From Candidatus Peregrinibacteria bacterium (GTDB lineage Bacteria; Patescibacteriota; Gracilibacteria; UBA1369; JABINC01): a stretch of DNA of 47,309 bases. The stretch covers positions 1 through 47,309 of the forward strand of contig JABINC010000012.1 of NCBI GenBank assembly GCA_018697675.1, read 5' to 3'. A model generated the notes under the pieces. That model made no database searches and was not told where the DNA came from. It saw only the letters and a list, made by a program, of their open reading frames with translations. A program made the position numbers and the translations under genes. Position 1 is the first letter of the stretch; the number at the start of each line of letters is the position of its first letter. Below, piece after piece: positions 23,996 to 32,536 of this stretch.

Positions 23996-26900
23996 ATGGC
24001 TCCTGCTGACACAACTGTAAAAATACCTACCATCTCTAAAGGGAAGGCTACTTCTGAATTTCAAAATGGTCTTTCTGTTGAACGTGTGTTTACTTCGAGA
24101 GGTAGAGATCCGCTCAGCGATATAAAATATGCTTATCGTGAATCAAAAATTACCGAGCCCGATGGGACGATAGTTTTTGCGATGGATAATGTAGAGGTTC
24201 CTGAGGAGTGGTCACAGCTTGCTACGGATATTATGGTGTCAAAATATTTCCGAAAAGCAGGGGTTCCGGGGACTGGTCATGAAGTAAGTGCAAAGCAGGT
24301 TGTTTATAGATTGGCTCATACAATTGCAGAGGAAGGTAAGGCCTTGGGTTATTTTGCAACAGATGAAGATGCGGCGGCATTTGAGGCGGAGTTGTCTTAT
24401 ATGCTTATGACTCAGCGTGGCGCTTTTAATTCTCCGACTTGGTTCAATTGTGGGCTTTGGCATGAATATGGGATTACAGGTCATAGTGGGAACTGGTCCC
24501 ATGATCATGAAGCCAAGGCAATGGCTCAAATTGATAATGCTTACAAGCGTCCTCAATGTAGTGCATGTTTTATTCAAGAAGCTAAAGATGATTTGATGTC
24601 GATTTTTGATCTTATTAGAAACGAAGCTCGTTTGTTTAAATATGGGTCTGGAACTGGTTCGAATTTCTCTGCTGTTCGTGGTAGACAAGAAAAACTTTCT
24701 GGAGGAGGTACTTCTTCGGGGCTGATGTCATTTCTAGAAGTGTTTGATAGAGGTGCTGGAGCTACTAAATCTGGAGGGACTACTCGTCGTGCTGCAAAGA
24801 TGGTGATCCTAGATATGGATCATCCTGAAATAGTTGATTTTATAAATTGGAAAGTGCGTGAAGAAAAGAAAGTTGCGGCGCTTGTTGCAGCTGGGTATTC
24901 TGCTGATTTCAATGGGGAAGCCTACAAAACAGTGGGTGGGCAAAATTCAAATAATTCCGTACGTGTGAAGGATGAATTTATGGAAGCTGTGAAGAGTGGA
25001 GCTAAGTGGAATACTACACACCGAACTAGTGGTGAGGTGTGCGATGTGTATGAGGCGGCAGATCTCTTTGACCAAATTGCGCATGCCGCATGGGTCTGTG
25101 CGGATCCAGGACTTCAGTATGATTCTACTATTAACGAATGGCATACTTGCAAAACTTCTGGACGAATCAATGCTTCGAATCCTTGCTCTGAGTACATGTT
25201 TTTGGATAACTCTGCTTGTAATTTAGCATCTGTTAATTTGGTTAAATTTCTAAATGAAAAGGATGAATTTAATATCAAAGAATATCGTCATGCTTGTAAG
25301 ACATTTTTTATAGCTCAGGAGATTTTGGTAGATCTTTCTTCTTATCCAACTCGTGAAATTGCTGAAAACTCTCATAATTTCCGACCGCTTGGGCTTGGGT
25401 ACGCAAACCTTGGAGCTCTGCTTATGATCAAAGGAATCCCTTATGATTCAGACAAGGGACGTGCGATTGCTGGAGCTCTGACAGCTATTATGTGTGGAGA
25501 GGGGTATGTTGCATCGAGTGAGATGGCAGCAACTCTTGGAACTTTTGAAAAATATCCTGAAAATGCCGATTCAATGATTGAAGTTATGAAAATGCATCGT
25601 GATCATACTTACAAGATAGATGCTTCTGTTTGTGAGCCGGATATTTTGAAAGAAGCTCAGAAGATTTGGGATGAAGTTGTAGAAAAAGGTGAGAAACATG
25701 GATACAAAAATGCTCAAGCGACAGTGCTTGCGCCGACAGGGACTATCGGTCTTTTGATGGATTGTGATACGACTGGAGTTGAGCCTGATTTTGCAATTGT
25801 GAAGTGGAAAAAGCTCGCTGGTGGTGGATATTTCAAAATTGTGAATCAATCGATTCCTAGGGCACTTCGAGGGCTTGGTTACACCGAATCAGAGATCACG
25901 GATATTATCAAATTCGCTCTTGGAACTGGGACTATCGAAGGGGCTCCGCACCTGGATGAAGATGTCTTCAAAAAACTTGAAATTGATTTTGATCAAGTGC
26001 GTGCGGCGAAAGATCATATAGAAAAAACGAAGAATTTTGATGAATTCGCACCCCATCTCAATACAAAAACTTTAGAGAAAATTCTGACTACTGCTCAGAT
26101 CAATGACATCGTTCTTTATGTAAATGGAGCAGAGACTGTGGAGGGGGCGCCTCATCTCAAAGATGAGCACTTGACCGTGTTTGACTGTGCGAATACCTGT
26201 GGAATTGGGAAAAGATTTATTGCTCCTATGGGGCATGTGAAGATGATGGCTGCTGCGCAGCCATTCCTTTCTGGTGCGATTTCTAAAACCGTAAATCTTC
26301 CGCATGAAGCGACAGAAGAAGAGATTAAAGAAATTTATTTTGCAGGTTGGGAGATGGGCTTAAAAGCAGTTGCTCTTTATCGTGATGGTTGTAAGTTGTC
26401 TCAGCCACTTAACAAGACAGCTTCAGAGGGGGATTCTAAAAGAGAAGAGGGAGATGCATTCGCATCTCTGGAAAAAACAGGTGAAACTATAGTTGGTCCT
26501 AATATGAAACATGGGGAGAGGATTCCTCTTCCTCGTCGTCGTGATGGGATCACTGTTGAGGCGACTATTGGAGGTCAGAAAATGTTCCTTCGGACAGGTG
26601 AATATGAAGATGGAAAAGTTGGTGAGATCTTCGTAGATGTATTCAAAGAAGGAGCTTCGTACAGAAGTCTTCTGAACTGTTTCGCAGTGTCTATTTCGCT
26701 TGGGCTTCAGCATGGAGTGCCTCTAGATAAATATGTCGATTCATTCTCATTTACTCGATTTGAGCCATCTGGAATGACTAATCATCCAAATATTAAAACT
26801 ACGACTTCGATGGTTGACTTCATCTTCAGAGTTCTTGGTATGGAATATCTCGGGCGAACTGATTTTGTCCACGTGAAACCAGAATCAATCCAGCTCGATG

Positions 26901-27193
26901 TTATAAATGCACGCCAAATTAAAAAAGCTGTGGAGAAAGAGCAAGAAGTTTCTGCTGAAAATGAAGAGACCTCTTCGGCTGCTCCAGCAGTGGCTCCAGC
27001 AAAAGTTGAAGAGTCGACAGGTGCAGTTAGTATTGAAACCTCTACCGATACAGATGATGGGACCGCTCAGTTCAACAAGTCCATGTCAGCCATGATGGGC
27101 GACGCTCCAATCTGTAATTGTGGCCATGTAACAGTCCGAAACGGCGCATGTTACAAATGCCTAAACTGCGGAAACTCGATGGGATGTAGTTAG
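23996..27193 (+). CDS. nrdJ: adenosylcobalamin-dependent (class II) ribonucleotide reductase
   Basis: The 1065-residue enzyme reduces ribonucleotides to deoxyribonucleotides using a B12-generated radical. Family regions in order are SPTWFNCGLW, the substrate loop CSACFIQEAKDD, the allosteric and glycine-rich part KYGSGTGSNFSAVRGR, the active-site NPCSEYMFLDNSACNLASVN and APTGTIGLLMDCDTTGVEPD. Two GAPHL loops precede DCANTCGIGKRF, as is normal in this long NrdJ form. The C-terminus is a zinc-ribbon-like tail, CNCGHVTVRNGACYKCLNCG, carrying the cysteines that re-reduce the active site. An Ala/Ser/Thr-rich linker lies before the tail. No B12 synthesis gene is in the window, so cobalamin is probably scavenged. 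Reduction by thioredoxin would involve trxB nearby. Confidence 0.96.
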   Translation: MAPADTTVKIPTISKGKATSEFQNGLSVERVFTSRGRDPLSDIKYAYRESKITEPDGTIVFAMDNVEVPEEWSQLATDIMVSKYFRKAGVPGTGHEVSAKQVVYRLAHTIAEEGKALGYFATDEDAAAFEAELSYMLMTQRGAFNSPTWFNCGLWHEYGITGHSGNWSHDHEAKAMAQIDNAYKRPQCSACFIQEAKDDLMSIFDLIRNEARLFKYGSGTGSNFSAVRGRQEKLSGGGTSSGLMSFLEVFDRGAGATKSGGTTRRAAKMVILDMDHPEIVDFINWKVREEKKVAALVAAGYSADFNGEAYKTVGGQNSNNSVRVKDEFMEAVKSGAKWNTTHRTSGEVCDVYEAADLFDQIAHAAWVCADPGLQYDSTINEWHTCKTSGRINASNPCSEYMFLDNSACNLASVNLVKFLNEKDEFNIKEYRHACKTFFIAQEILVDLSSYPTREIAENSHNFRPLGLGYANLGALLMIKGIPYDSDKGRAIAGALTAIMCGEGYVASSEMAATLGTFEKYPENADSMIEVMKMHRDHTYKIDASVCEPDILKEAQKIWDEVVEKGEKHGYKNAQATVLAPTGTIGLLMDCDTTGVEPDFAIVKWKKLAGGGYFKIVNQSIPRALRGLGYTESEITDIIKFALGTGTIEGAPHLDEDVFKKLEIDFDQVRAAKDHIEKTKNFDEFAPHLNTKTLEKILTTAQINDIVLYVNGAETVEGAPHLKDEHLTVFDCANTCGIGKRFIAPMGHVKMMAAAQPFLSGAISKTVNLPHEATEEEIKEIYFAGWEMGLKAVALYRDGCKLSQPLNKTASEGDSKREEGDAFASLEKTGETIVGPNMKHGERIPLPRRRDGITVEATIGGQKMFLRTGEYEDGKVGEIFVDVFKEGASYRSLLNCFAVSISLGLQHGVPLDKYVDSFSFTRFEPSGMTNHPNIKTTTSMVDFIFRVLGMEYLGRTDFVHVKPESIQLDVINARQIKKAVEKEQEVSAENEETSSAAPAVAPAKVEESTGAVSIETSTDTDDGTAQFNKSMSAMMGDAPICNCGHVTVRNGACYKCLNCGNSMGCS

Positions 27194-27216
27194 GGCGTCA
27201 TTACCTTTTGTCATAA

Positions 27217-27846
27217 CTACTGGGTAGTTTCAGAATCTATTCCTGAACTTGCTAATTGCTTGTCTGAGTATGTTACTTTAGTGCCTTCAAGTGTAAGCAA
27301 TGCCCTATCTTGTGTTAATACAAAGTAATTTGCTTCATGCCTTGCTACTGGTTTTTTAGTATCGGCTTTATCGCTATCGAACAATGTTATCCAACCTCTC
27401 TTTGCGAGATTTAAGACTTCTTCAAATGTAAGACTACATGGAGTCAAACCATTCCTTTCTATTAGCCATGTTATGAATTCTTCTGACCTTTCACCTTTTC
27501 CTATCATCCCGGCTGCAGAAGCAGCTTGAGCTAGTGCGGTAGCTTGTAGTACAGCTCCTTCTTGTAATTTTGCTAATATTTCTTCAGTTCTTTCTGCATT
27601 TTCTTTTGCTGCTGTTACGCTTCTTGCATATGAATCTCTTGCTTTTATTTCTTCTTGCAGGGCAACTCTTATCTTCTCAAGAGCTTCTTTGAGTTTTGGA
27701 TTATCAATGCCTGCAAGCATTTCATCTACATCTTCTTGGTCTTCTAATAGCATTTCTAACAGCGGATCAAGAGCTATATTTAATAGTGAACCGAATATTC
27801 CATCTAATTCCCCTGTGGGTGGTTCGTAGTTTACTGATGGTGGCAT
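27217..27846 (-). CDS. unassigned protein with a central coiled coil
   Basis: The 209-residue product is not recognised. The N-terminus is proline- and leucine-rich, then a coiled coil runs at about 50-115 (EALEKIRVALQEEIKARDSY), and a C-terminal alpha/beta part at 125-200 contains SEEFITWLIERNG, loosely like the SEP-x-W motif of other unassigned genes here. No signal peptide is visible. It converges with nrdJ and has a good promoter at 27884-27912. A short hairpin (27215-27229, arms AACTAC/GTAGTT) spans its stop. Confidence 0.62.
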   Translation of the reverse strand: MPPSVNYEPPTGELDGIFGSLLNIALDPLLEMLLEDQEDVDEMLAGIDNPKLKEALEKIRVALQEEIKARDSYARSVTAAKENAERTEEILAKLQEGAVLQATALAQAASAAGMIGKGERSEEFITWLIERNGLTPCSLTFEEVLNLAKRGWITLFDSDKADTKKPVARHEANYFVLTQDRALLTLEGTKVTYSDKQLASSGIDSETTQ

Positions 27847-27883
27847 AGTAGTGTGATTAAAAATATTGTTACAATAAGATTGT

Positions 27884-27912
27884 ATTTTACGTATGAATGG
27901 CCGTTATGTCAA
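27884..27912 (-). promoter_or_regulatory. sigma70 promoter for 27217-27846
   Basis: TTGACA (27912-27907), a 17-base spacer and TAAAAT (27889-27884) on the minus strand predict a start about 31 bases before ATG 27846. Confidence 0.75.
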
Positions 27913-27991
27913 GTACGTTTTGATCTAAATTGTAGAGTTTGTTTTTTAGTTTTATTTAGCTAATTTCATATTCTTATATTTGATGTATTTT

Positions 27992-28000
27992 TGTTATACT
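27992..28000 (+). promoter_or_regulatory. extended -10 promoter for the lipoprotein gene
   Basis: TG-N-TATACT at 27992-28000 is an extended -10 element without a recognisable -35. The start would fall near 28007, about 25 bases before ATG 28032. Confidence 0.5.
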
Positions 28001-28031
28001 CCGTGTGTGTTTATTTTTTAATATTTCAAAA

Positions 28032-28799
28032 ATGAAAAAAAGTTTAATTCTCTTTGGGCTTATTTTAATGATGTGTAGTTTTGTTTTGGCTGGGTGCTTT
28101 GGAGGAGATGATATTGATGTATCTGGTGATGAAGTTGAATATCTGGAAGCGGAGCATCTTGAAGATAGTGAGGTGATTGATGATAGGGATTTGGCGGCGG
28201 ATCTTTATGATGAAGAAGGGGATTCTAGCTCTGGAATGGGAGTTGTGGTTACTGGTGACGAATGTGAGGCCTTGGAGGGGACCTGGGTGATGAATACTTA
28301 TGCGACGAATATAACTTCGGCTGCTGGCGCGATTTCTAATATTCACAATAATAGTGGGAAAATCATGACCTTAGGTGCGGAGTGTACGTATACCGAGGAT
28401 TACGCGACTGAACAATTTGTGCCGGCTCGATTGGTACAAACTTATGAGGATCGGGGGATGGATATTAGTCAAATTACCGCTCTGATAGGGGTTCCGGCGG
28501 AGGATATTCAATGTAGTTATGAAGGGCAAAACATAGGTGAATTTACGATTGATCCAACTGGGAATGGGTACAATGTAGTTGCTTTTGAGCAGGAAGAAGG
28601 GAATCAAATCTCAGGTAGTTGCAGCCCAAATGTAGCTGGAGCTGTAAAAATCAGTGGCACTCATTATACTCCTGGAGTGGCAACGACCGCTGTGAAGCAA
28701 TATGAATATCTTTTGAATGGTGATAAGTTGACGCTCCGTGCGGCTTTTATTCCTCAAACTGGAACAGAGGTTGAAATGGTGATTACTTATACGAAGTAG
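28032..28799 (+). CDS. secreted lipoprotein of unknown function
   Basis: The 255-residue product begins with a lysine-rich start, a hydrophobic stretch and the lipobox VLAGC, so the cysteine at about residue 22 should be lipidated and the rest exposed on the cell surface. An acidic linker (about 27-75) leads to a beta-rich domain starting at GDECEALEGTWVMN, with further cysteines at ECTYTED, IQCSYEG and SGSCSPN that probably form disulfides. The GTWxxN start and beta-strand pattern recall lipocalin-like small domains, but I cannot name a family. I chose ATG 28032 because it starts the signal peptide; an in-frame GTG at 28005 is unlikely. Confidence 0.8.
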   Translation: MKKSLILFGLILMMCSFVLAGCFGGDDIDVSGDEVEYLEAEHLEDSEVIDDRDLAADLYDEEGDSSSGMGVVVTGDECEALEGTWVMNTYATNITSAAGAISNIHNNSGKIMTLGAECTYTEDYATEQFVPARLVQTYEDRGMDISQITALIGVPAEDIQCSYEGQNIGEFTIDPTGNGYNVVAFEQEEGNQISGSCSPNVAGAVKISGTHYTPGVATTAVKQYEYLLNGDKLTLRAAFIPQTGTEVEMVITYTK

Positions 28800-28814
28800 A
28801 TATTTTTGATCGTG

Positions 28815-28852
28815 AGGTTAACCTAGGAATTTTGGCTTTTAGATGCTATAAT
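28815..28852 (+). promoter_or_regulatory. promoter of the LOG-like gene with an upstream palindrome
   Basis: An extended -10, TG-C-TATAAT, lies at 28844-28852 and predicts a start near 28859. In place of a -35 there is a perfect 10-bp palindrome AGGTTAACCT at 28815-28824, centred at about -39.5, a possible activator or repressor site. Confidence 0.5.
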
Positions 28853-28887
28853 TATCGGAGATCTTAGAATGTAATTTTAAAAGTTTT

Positions 28888-29598
28888 ATGAACCCTCAGA
28901 ATACTGACATCAATGAAGTTTTCGAAAATGAAGAGAAGAAGAATCGTTTTCGTGTAGTGGTTTTTGGGTCTGCGCGGACTAAGCCTGGAGACAGCGCTTA
29001 TGAAGAGGTGTTTAAACTTGGGAAGAAAATAGCTGATAAGGGTTTTGATGTGGTCACAGGTGGTGGTCCCGGAGCTATGGCGGCCGCAAATCTCGGACAT
29101 GCAGATTCTGAAAACGAGGGGGTTGTGGATTCCTATGGAATAAATATTAAGCTTCCTTTTGAGCAGAGTGTGAATAAGGGCGTAGAGATTGCACATGAAC
29201 ATGAGCGATTTTCAACTCGGTTGGATGAATTTATGTCGCTTGCGAATGTAGTTGTTATTACTCAGGGTGGAATAGGAACACTACTTGAGCTTTTTTATAC
29301 TTGGCAACTTATACAAGTTAAGCAGATGAGTCATATTCCAATTGTGGTCGTGGGTGATATGTGGGATGGACTTTTTGAATGGATGAAACGCGATATGTTG
29401 TCTCGGGGAATGTTTAGCGAAGAGGATCTGGATGTGATTAATTTTGCAGATAATTGTGAAGAAGCTATAGAAATTATTGAAGATTGGCATTCAAAATGGG
29501 AAGAATTAGGTGGGGATGATTGTTTGGATTGCAAAAAATATAAGCTCAAAGGTAAGCCTTATAAAGTTCTTTTTGATCAGAGTGAGGAGGGTGCTTAA
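28888..29598 (+). CDS. LOG-family (TIGR00730-like) nucleotide-binding Rossmann protein
   Basis: The 236-residue protein has the LOG-type fold with VVFGSARTKPGD, the loop GGGPGAMAAANLG and a variant of the catalytic PGGxGTxxE motif, here QGGIGTLLE. Family members cleave the N-glycosidic bond of nucleoside monophosphates, including AMP and cytokinin nucleotides. The proline-to-glutamine change at the start of the motif is unusual, but the glycines and glutamate remain. Its stop faces the stop of 29602-29928 across a shared hairpin. Confidence 0.85.
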   Translation: MNPQNTDINEVFENEEKKNRFRVVVFGSARTKPGDSAYEEVFKLGKKIADKGFDVVTGGGPGAMAAANLGHADSENEGVVDSYGINIKLPFEQSVNKGVEIAHEHERFSTRLDEFMSLANVVVITQGGIGTLLELFYTWQLIQVKQMSHIPIVVVGDMWDGLFEWMKRDMLSRGMFSEEDLDVINFADNCEEAIEIIEDWHSKWEELGGDDCLDCKKYKLKGKPYKVLFDQSEEGA

Positions 29599-29614
29599 GT
29601 TTTAGAACCCTCCT
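29585..29614. terminator. hairpin spanning two convergent stop codons
   Basis: Perfect 8-bp arms AGGAGGGT (29585-29592) and ACCCTCCT (29607-29614) enclose a 14-base loop that contains both stops. It could serve as a two-way terminator, although neither side has a long T run. Confidence 0.4.
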
Positions 29615-29928
29615 GGATCAGTAATGATATTATTGATTTTTGCGTATCCAGCATCGATTGGCCCTAGTCCATCAAATGAAGAAGGTTTTATGTAATCAAC
29701 TGGCTGAAGGTCGTCAAATGAAGAGCCTTTTTTATATCCAGCATCAATTGGTCCTATGTCATCAAATGTAGGTTTTATGTAATCAACTGGTTGAAGGTCA
29801 TCAAATGAGTTTAGGTTTTTTAGTTTTCCTTGGCTATCTTCTACAGGTAAGATCCCTAATGCAAGTACTGCTCCAAGTACTACTACTAATGCGAGAACTA
29901 GCATTTTTATACCTTTTTTATTGTTCAT
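29602..29928 (-). CDS. membrane-anchored protein made of two tandem repeats
   Basis: The 108-residue product has a short basic start, a membrane segment or signal peptide at about 9-28 (MLVLALVVVLGAVLALGI), and then two tandem units of 28-29 residues (41-69 and 70-97). Each unit reads SFDDLQPVDYIKP then FDDIGPIDAGY or FDGLGPIDAGY, so there are four FDxxxPxD half-repeats. A glycine/proline tail ends the protein. The function is unknown; the exported repeats might bind a partner or metal. It has a good promoter at 29961-29989. Confidence 0.65.
   Translation of the reverse strand: MNNKKGIKMLVLALVVVLGAVLALGILPVEDSQGKLKNLNSFDDLQPVDYIKPTFDDIGPIDAGYKKGSSFDDLQPVDYIKPSSFDGLGPIDAGYAKINNIITDPGGF
29638..29808 (-). 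repeat. tandem 28-29 codon repeat inside the 29602-29928 gene
   Basis: Two near-identical coding units follow each other directly. The second differs from the first mainly at KPT/KPSS and FDDIG/FDGLG. Nucleotide identity is high, which suggests recent duplication or ongoing gene conversion. Confidence 0.75.
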
Positions 29929-29960
29929 TTTGTTTTTGATTAAAATATATTATCCACATC

Positions 29961-29989
29961 ATTATAACATAATTATGCACGTAAGGCAA
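29961..29989 (-). promoter_or_regulatory. promoter of 29602-29928
   Basis: On the minus strand TTGCCT (29989-29984), a 17-base spacer and TATAAT (29966-29961) with an upstream TG form a strong promoter, with a start about 26 bases before ATG 29928. Confidence 0.7.
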
Positions 29990-30063
29990 TGTCGCCAGGT
30001 CACTTGCTATTTTTGATGTTCGGTTTTAGTGTGTGTACGAATTATTTTATTTATTATTTTTTT

Positions 30064-30711
30064 ATGTTTGGAAATTTTACTGAAATTATTGATGTGTCGA
30101 GGTCATTGCATTCTGGAATGGCGATTTATCCTGGGGATCATGGTTTTGAATTGGAGGCTCTCAAGCGGATGCCTGGAGATACGGCGGATTTGTCGGCAAT
30201 TTCTGCGGGCCTTCATACAGGGACGCATGTGGATGCGCCTGGACATTTTTTAGAAGGTGCGGAGCGAATCGATGAAGTGGGATTGGGGAAATTTATGGGT
30301 GAAGCGGAGGTCTTGGATTTTTCTGATTTTGAAGGGCAGCTTTTATCTGAGGAAGTGATGAAGGAGAAATGTGAGGGGAAGGATCTGTCCGGAAAAATTG
30401 CAGTTATAAAAACTCGGAATTCTTTTTCTGATCCAAATGTTTTTGATGAAGAATTCGTAGGGCTTTCTGGGGAGGCGGCTGAGTTCTTGGTGGGATGTGG
30501 GATCAAGGCGGTGGCGGTTGATGGGCCTTCCGTGGACAAATTCCATTCAGGTGGACACAATGCGCATCATGCACTTTTTAATGCCGGCTGTGTAATTTTT
30601 GAAACTCTTATTTTGGACAAAGTTGAAGAAGGGCCCTACTTTTTCATTGGTTTGCCATTAAAAATCAAAGACGGTGAAGCCTCAATGGTGAGAGCGATTT
30701 TGCTTAGATAG
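30064..30711 (+). CDS. cyclase/kynurenine formamidase-like metal hydrolase
   Basis: The 215-residue protein belongs to the cyclase family with the metal-binding motif HTGTHVDAPGHF near residue 46 and a second histidine pair in HSGGHNAHHAL. Members include arylformamidase and cyclic amide hydrolases; the substrate is open. I chose ATG 30064 because MFGNFTEIIDVSRSLH is the usual family start; the residues in front of it are hydrophobic and unlike the family. The stop overlaps the convergent transporter gene by eight bases. No tryptophan catabolism genes are nearby, so a kynurenine role is not supported. Confidence 0.85.
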   Translation: MFGNFTEIIDVSRSLHSGMAIYPGDHGFELEALKRMPGDTADLSAISAGLHTGTHVDAPGHFLEGAERIDEVGLGKFMGEAEVLDFSDFEGQLLSEEVMKEKCEGKDLSGKIAVIKTRNSFSDPNVFDEEFVGLSGEAAEFLVGCGIKAVAVDGPSVDKFHSGGHNAHHALFNAGCVIFETLILDKVEEGPYFFIGLPLKIKDGEASMVRAILLR

Positions 30712-31585
30712 GCTGATGCTCTTTCTTCAATATTAAAAGCATTCCTGTCGCTATTGGTATGAATCCGAGGAGTTGCCAGATGGTTGGAATCTCTCCCAGG
30801 ATTAAAAATGCGAAAATTATTGTAATTGCTGGGAGCATTGTTAGGAAGGAAGTCGCCTTGGTGATAGGTATTCTTTTTATTCCTTCTAGCCAGCCGATTT
30901 TTTGAATCCCAAAAAATAAAACACCATTTATTAATAGGAATACGATAGATGGTTTTAATGCTGAGTAGGGAATACTTGGCTCTAAATTGATCGCAAGAAT
31001 AAGTATTATAGTTCCCGCTATGATGCTCCGTACTAACATCATGAAGTATGAGCTTACTTTTTCACAAGCTCTCTTTTGAAAGAAATTTCCGATTGGTCCG
31101 AAGAATACAGCACTTAGTATAAGTAGGTCTCCAATGTGTAGTTCCATTTCTCCGGGGAGCAGAATTATTAGTGCACCGATACCCATTATGATTGTTCCGA
31201 ATATTTTTCTAAAGGAGTGATTCTCTTTGAACCATATTTTAAAAATTACGAATGCGAAAAATATTTCCATTAAGCTTATTATGCTAGCGTTACCTGCGGT
31301 TGTGTATTTTAAGCCGAGAAACATCAATGTATAAAGAATAGTTCCATTGATTAAACTTCCTAAAATTATATCTAGCCAAGCTTCTTTGATTTTGAATTCA
31401 TGCCAGAGGCGTTTGTAGGTGATTATTATTGTGAAGAAGAGTGCGGCGATGAGAATTGAGTAGGCGGCTGAATAAAGTGGAGTTAGTGACGAGTAACTTA
31501 AAATTACAACTATGGGGAAAAATGCCCATATAAAATTTGAACTTATGATACTTAATTCTCCTTTGCGTTGTTCTGAGAATTTCAT
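30704..31585 (-). CDS. EamA/DMT-family transporter
   Basis: The 293-residue membrane protein has ten hydrophobic segments arranged as two EamA repeats of five, with FIWAFFPIVVIL in the first and the second repeat ending ILGEIPTIWQLLGFIPIATG. DMT transporters export or import small metabolites; the substrate is unknown. Its ATG overlaps the gnd stop by one base (TAATG), so it is the last gene of the pentose-phosphate operon and may carry a sugar or sugar acid linked to it. Confidence 0.85.
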   Translation of the reverse strand: MKFSEQRKGELSIISSNFIWAFFPIVVILSYSSLTPLYSAAYSILIAALFFTIIITYKRLWHEFKIKEAWLDIILGSLINGTILYTLMFLGLKYTTAGNASIISLMEIFFAFVIFKIWFKENHSFRKIFGTIIMGIGALIILLPGEMELHIGDLLILSAVFFGPIGNFFQKRACEKVSSYFMMLVRSIIAGTIILILAINLEPSIPYSALKPSIVFLLINGVLFFGIQKIGWLEGIKRIPITKATSFLTMLPAITIIFAFLILGEIPTIWQLLGFIPIATGMLLILKKEHQPI

Positions 31586-32520
31586 TATTTCTTTGTTACT
31601 GCATGGCCGCCGAATCCGTTTCGGATTGCGGCTATTACACGTCCTGCAAAGGATGGATTTTCTTGGCTTTCTTCGCGGACTTGTAAGGCCAATTCTATGC
31701 TGGGAGCTGGGGTTCCTTGCTCATGTGCCTGATCTGCAGTCCACTGACCTGTCTGGCCTCCGCCGATTTTTCCAATTAGACTTTTGAGCCTTGGATCATC
31801 TTTGAATTTTTCTTCTGCTAGTTCGAGCATCCATGAACGAATCACTGATCCGTGATTCCACACTTTTGAAATTTGATGAAAATCTAATTGATCTGAATAT
31901 GGTCCCTCATGCAAAATATGAAACCCTTCTGCATAGGCTTCCAAGATTGCGTACTCAATTCCGTTGTGAACCATTTTCACAAAATGTCCTGATCCGATTT
32001 CTCCCATATGTCCGTATCCATCTTCCATTGCAATCGCTTCAAATAACCACTCCGTTTTCTCGAAAACTTCTTTGTTTCCGCCTATCATCAGGCACGCACC
32101 ATTTCGAGCGCCTTCCATTCCTCCGGATGTTCCGCAGTCCAAAAATCCGATTCCTTTTTCTTTCGCTTCTTCGTAGTGTTTTATCGCTTCTTTGTATTGG
32201 TTGTTTCCTCCATCTATGATGACGTCTCCTTCGGCGAGAAGTGGCAGAAGTTCTTGGAAGGCTGTTTCAGTTGGTTCGAGAGAGGGTAGGTACATAATGA
32301 TTGTGCGAGGTCCTGTGAATGCGTTTGAAAGTTCTTCGTATGTTTTTACAGCTATTGGTTTTGATTCTTCTGAGGGTGAGAGAAGAGAAGCTTCTTCAGC
32401 AAATTTCACCGTTTTTTCATGTGTGCGATTGTATGCAATTACTTTAAATCCTTGTTCAGCTAAATGAAGTGCGATGTTGCGCCCCATTTTCCCGAGGCCA
32501 ATTATTCCGATTTCTTTCAT
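31585..32520 (-). CDS. gnd: 6-phosphogluconate dehydrogenase, short form
   Basis: The 311-residue enzyme oxidatively decarboxylates 6-phosphogluconate to ribulose 5-phosphate. It shows the dinucleotide fold GIIGLGKMGRNIALHLAEQG, NRT after the second strand, which in this family suits NADP, GGNNQYKEAIKHY, and the substrate motif CGTSGGMEGARNGACLM. It is about 310 residues against 470 for the long form, as in the YqeC/GndA branch. It is the only gene in the window with a clear Shine-Dalgarno, AGGAGA six bases before the ATG, and it lies 16 bases after zwf. Confidence 0.92.
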   Translation of the reverse strand: MKEIGIIGLGKMGRNIALHLAEQGFKVIAYNRTHEKTVKFAEEASLLSPSEESKPIAVKTYEELSNAFTGPRTIIMYLPSLEPTETAFQELLPLLAEGDVIIDGGNNQYKEAIKHYEEAKEKGIGFLDCGTSGGMEGARNGACLMIGGNKEVFEKTEWLFEAIAMEDGYGHMGEIGSGHFVKMVHNGIEYAILEAYAEGFHILHEGPYSDQLDFHQISKVWNHGSVIRSWMLELAEEKFKDDPRLKSLIGKIGGGQTGQWTADQAHEQGTPAPSIELALQVREESQENPSFAGRVIAAIRNGFGGHAVTKK

Positions 32521-32536
32521 GATATTCTCCTTTTAT

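Noticed and set aside
25921-26160. Internal repeat GAPHL in nrdJ as a novel duplication
   Set aside because: Long-form NrdJ proteins normally have this pair of loops, so it is not new.
27186-27229. Terminator between nrdJ and 27217-27846
   Set aside because: Three GTAGTT-type arms can pair in different ways, but no T run follows on either strand, so I only mention it in the gene entry.
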